Source: an uncultured Flavobacteriales bacterium
GTDB lineage: Bacteria > Bacteroidota > Bacteroidia > Flavobacteriales_E > Vicingaceae
Reading direction: 5' to 3'
Assembly (NCBI GenBank): GCA_905479915.1
Contig: CAJQOH010000024.1
Location: 1-64,000, forward strand
DNA: 64,000 nucleotides
Each line of letters begins with the position of its first letter. Position 1 is the first letter of the stretch. A program made the translations under genes and the position numbers. Of this stretch, positions 62,223 through 64,000 are shown one piece after another. The notes beneath the pieces are model-generated. The model had not been told where the DNA came from and made no database searches. It saw nothing but the letters and a program-made list of their open reading frames with translations.

Positions 62223-63056
62223 TTACTTTTTCATTGATCGAACAGCTTTCCATATAATTGGAGGCACACAATCTTTCAGTAATTGTTTAGTTTTAAATCG
62301 ATCATTTTCCGCAAAAGCTACTTTGTCTGCTTGACTCGTTTTTCTAGCTTGAAACAAGGTGTCATGAGATTTTGGACTAATTTCTTCAGCTGGACGTCCA
62401 TTTGAGTAATAGTAAAGCGCCAATGATTTTCTACTCATCCCTTCTGGACATTTTAACGGGTCGGGATGCCCGTGATAAGAAAAATCAGTAGTTGAAAATA
62501 TAGCCATTGTATTGTAAGTTGGTAATATTTTTTTCTTACACGCTGTCATTTCAGTATCCCAAAGTTCAAAATGCCCCCCATATTCTTCTTTCCAAGACTT
62601 ATTTAGATAAATTAACACATTTATTCTACGATCCAGTTTTGTTGAAGGATGCTTATTAAAATCGGCATGTATTTTTAAAAAACCATCTCTTTTAATTTCA
62701 TGTTGTCCTCCTCCTGAAAAATAAGGATCACTTAACAAAGGTTCTTTAATTCCAGTTAAAATTTGAAGAAACCCCAAAAAGGCCTCAGAATTCAAAAAAT
62801 GCATAAATTTTTTAGTTGCTTCCCCAAAAAATGCTTCACCTTTACCCGCTAACTTCTTTTCTACAGGAGAATTATGCAAAATTGCATCTTTCTTAGACAT
62901 ATCAGGAAATTCAGCAATTACTTTGTCTAAAATTTCAGGATTAAAAAAATTATCTAGTGATATATTTGGAAAAGGATTACCTTGTTGATAGTCCTTTGCG
63001 TATTTAATAGCTATTTCATTTAAGTCAGTATTGTCTTGATTTAAATAGCTATGCAT
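62223..63056 (-). CDS. 2-oxoglutarate/Fe(II)-dependent oxygenase (prolyl hydroxylase-like)
   Basis: A 277-residue protein. The double-stranded beta-helix core has the iron triad: His and Asp in FLKIHADFNKHP (about residues 138-142), distal His in FSYHGHPDPL (about 210), and the 2-oxoglutarate Arg in GMSRKSLALYYYS. RRINVLIYLNKSWKEEYGGHFELWD is a typical prolyl 4-hydroxylase-type segment. No signal peptide is evident. It may hydroxylate a sugar, lipid or protein side chain; being inside the glycan locus favours a glycan or lipid-linked substrate, but this is inference. Confidence 0.85.
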   Translation of the reverse strand: MHSYLNQDNTDLNEIAIKYAKDYQQGNPFPNISLDNFFNPEILDKVIAEFPDMSKKDAILHNSPVEKKLAGKGEAFFGEATKKFMHFLNSEAFLGFLQILTGIKEPLLSDPYFSGGGQHEIKRDGFLKIHADFNKHPSTKLDRRINVLIYLNKSWKEEYGGHFELWDTEMTACKKKILPTYNTMAIFSTTDFSYHGHPDPLKCPEGMSRKSLALYYYSNGRPAEEISPKSHDTLFQARKTSQADKVAFAENDRFKTKQLLKDCVPPIIWKAVRSMKK

Positions 63057-63225
63057 AATTAAATATTATTTTCCATTAAATTCCCTGTGTCTATCGATAC
63101 CTTTTTCACAAAACATATCTATTGTCAAAGATAAATTTTATTTTCAAGTACCTATCAAATAATTATAAACAATATCTCTTCACCATTAATTTCTGAGCTA
63201 ATAACAGTTCCTAAAATAAAAATAT

Positions 63226-63233
63226 TAAATTTG
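63226..63233 (+). promoter_or_regulatory. Putative -7 box of the MBOAT gene
   Basis: TAAATTTG, 70 bp before ATG 63304. Confidence 0.4.
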
Positions 63234-63303
63234 AAACGCTCCCATTTTAATGGAGTAAAACATACCATTTCAACTATGATCTTGAACATCGAAAAATAAA
63301 AAA

Positions 63304-64000
63304 ATGCTTTTTAACTCCATTGAATTTGCTTTTTTTTTACCGATTGTTTTTATATTGTATTGGTTCATCACAAAGAAAAGTTTACAACTTCAAAACTTAC
63401 TCTTATTAAGTGCTTCTTATTTCTTCTACGGCTGGTGGGATTGGCGTTTTCTTTCATTAATTATAGTCAGTTCTTTTATAGATTACACTATAGGTCTAAG
63501 TCTTTCTAAAACTAAAAAAACAATAAATAGAAAAATTCTATTGTGGTCAAGTATTCTTACTAATCTAGGTTTTTTAGGTTTCTTTAAATATTTTAACTTT
63601 TTTGCAGACAGTTTCGAATCAGCTTTCACGTTATTAGGAAGCCCTATTTCTACTGACCGCCTTTCTATATTACTGCCTGTAGGAATCAGTTTTTACACCT
63701 TTCAAACATTGAGTTATTCAATAGATGTTTATAAAAGAAAATTAACCCCAACAAAAGACTTACTTTCTTTTTTTGCGTTTGTTAGTTTCTTTCCTCAACT
63801 TGTTGCTGGACCTATCGAAAGAGCCCAAAATTTATTGCCTCAATTTACTTCAAGAAGAGTTTTTAATCAAAAAAAAGCTATCGATGGAATGCGTCAAATT
63901 CTCTGGGGACTATTTAAAAAAGTAGTTATTGCAGATAATTGTGCAGAATCTGTTGATCTCATATTTAATAATACGGGAGATTATTCGGGAAGCACTCTAG
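63304..64000 (+). CDS. MBOAT family O-acyltransferase (AlgI-like), 3' end outside window
   Basis: The first 232 codons are present. MLFNSIEFAFFLPIVFILYW is the standard AlgI/DltB-like start, followed by YFFYGWWDWRFLSLIIVSSFIDY, LLPVGISFYTFQTLSYSIDVYKRKLTP and FVSFFPQLVAGPIERAQNLLPQF, all hallmarks of membrane-bound O-acyltransferases. The catalytic His comes later and is beyond the right edge. AlgI-type proteins move acetyl groups across the inner membrane for O-acetylation of polysaccharide in the periplasm. It is probably followed by an AlgJ/SGNH-type partner outside the window. It is divergent from the oxygenase gene. Confidence 0.92.
   Translation, partial: MLFNSIEFAFFLPIVFILYWFITKKSLQLQNLLLLSASYFFYGWWDWRFLSLIIVSSFIDYTIGLSLSKTKKTINRKILLWSSILTNLGFLGFFKYFNFFADSFESAFTLLGSPISTDRLSILLPVGISFYTFQTLSYSIDVYKRKLTPTKDLLSFFAFVSFFPQLVAGPIERAQNLLPQFTSRRVFNQKKAIDGMRQILWGLFKKVVIADNCAESVDLIFNNTGDYSGSTL

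Overview
The window looks like chromosomal DNA of a Bacteroidota bacterium, most likely of the order Flavobacteriales. The DNA is AT-rich. Five secreted proteins carry type IX secretion (T9SS) sorting tails of both types (CHU_C/type B and Por_Secre_tail/type A). Promoters match the Bacteroidota -7 consensus TAnnTTTG. The tmRNA encodes a GENNYAMAA tag. GH3-family, DUF2797, M42 peptidase, IMPACT/YigZ and futalosine-pathway MqnA genes fit the same phylum. No tRNA, rRNA, CRISPR array, transposase or integrase was found.

Layout. (1) 1-8700: a run of T9SS cargo genes. First is the 3' part of a giant repeat adhesin. Two LamG-like proteins follow whose last ~140 bp are about 97% identical. Next is a type B cargo gene interrupted by one in-frame TAA exactly at the signal peptide, then a small RDD membrane-protein gene bracketed by two copies of a 29-bp hairpin repeat. 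(2) 8783-9297: ssrA (tmRNA) with its terminator and a divergent promoter pair. (3) 9315-37832: mostly housekeeping and envelope genes. These are an alanine/saccharopine-dehydrogenase-like enzyme, a polysaccharide deacetylase, pdhB, a membrane pyrophosphatase fused to a periplasmic YceI domain, an outer-membrane barrel, the GH3/unknown/deoxynucleoside-kinase operon, DUF2797 plus a Kelch T9SS protein, an M42 peptidase, the ribD-EamA-yigZ operon, a TPR/PD40 envelope protein, the mqnA-EI24 operon, purB plus an MsbA-like exporter, two lipoproteins, a SPOR-like protein and another barrel. (4) 37863-64000: a large surface-polysaccharide locus, mostly on the minus strand and open at the right edge.

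In the polysaccharide locus, three adjacent genes (Gfo/Idh dehydrogenase, hexapeptide N-acetyltransferase, DegT aminotransferase) match the WbpB/WbpD/WbpE (WlbA/B/C) set that makes UDP-2,3-diacetamido-hexuronic acid. Around them are a phosphoglycosyl transferase with an unusual N-terminal region, four GT4 and two GT2 glycosyltransferases, a Wzy-like polymerase, a Wzi-like barrel, two different asparagine-synthase-type amidotransferases, three methyltransferases, a second acyltransferase, a 2-oxoglutarate oxygenase, a two-domain MDR/Gfo-Idh oxidoreductase, a DUF354 protein, an alpha/alpha-barrel protein and the start of an MBOAT O-acyltransferase. The inferred product is a heavily decorated (acetylated, methylated, possibly amidated) acidic glycan. 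No flippase and no Wza/Wzc-type exporter lies in the window.

The items I would check first are the pyrophosphatase-YceI fusion, the diacetamido-uronate plus double amidotransferase combination, the interrupted T9SS gene and the repeat-flanked RDD cassette. All identifications come from reading motifs. No database search was run, so family names are recognition calls and functional claims beyond them are inference.
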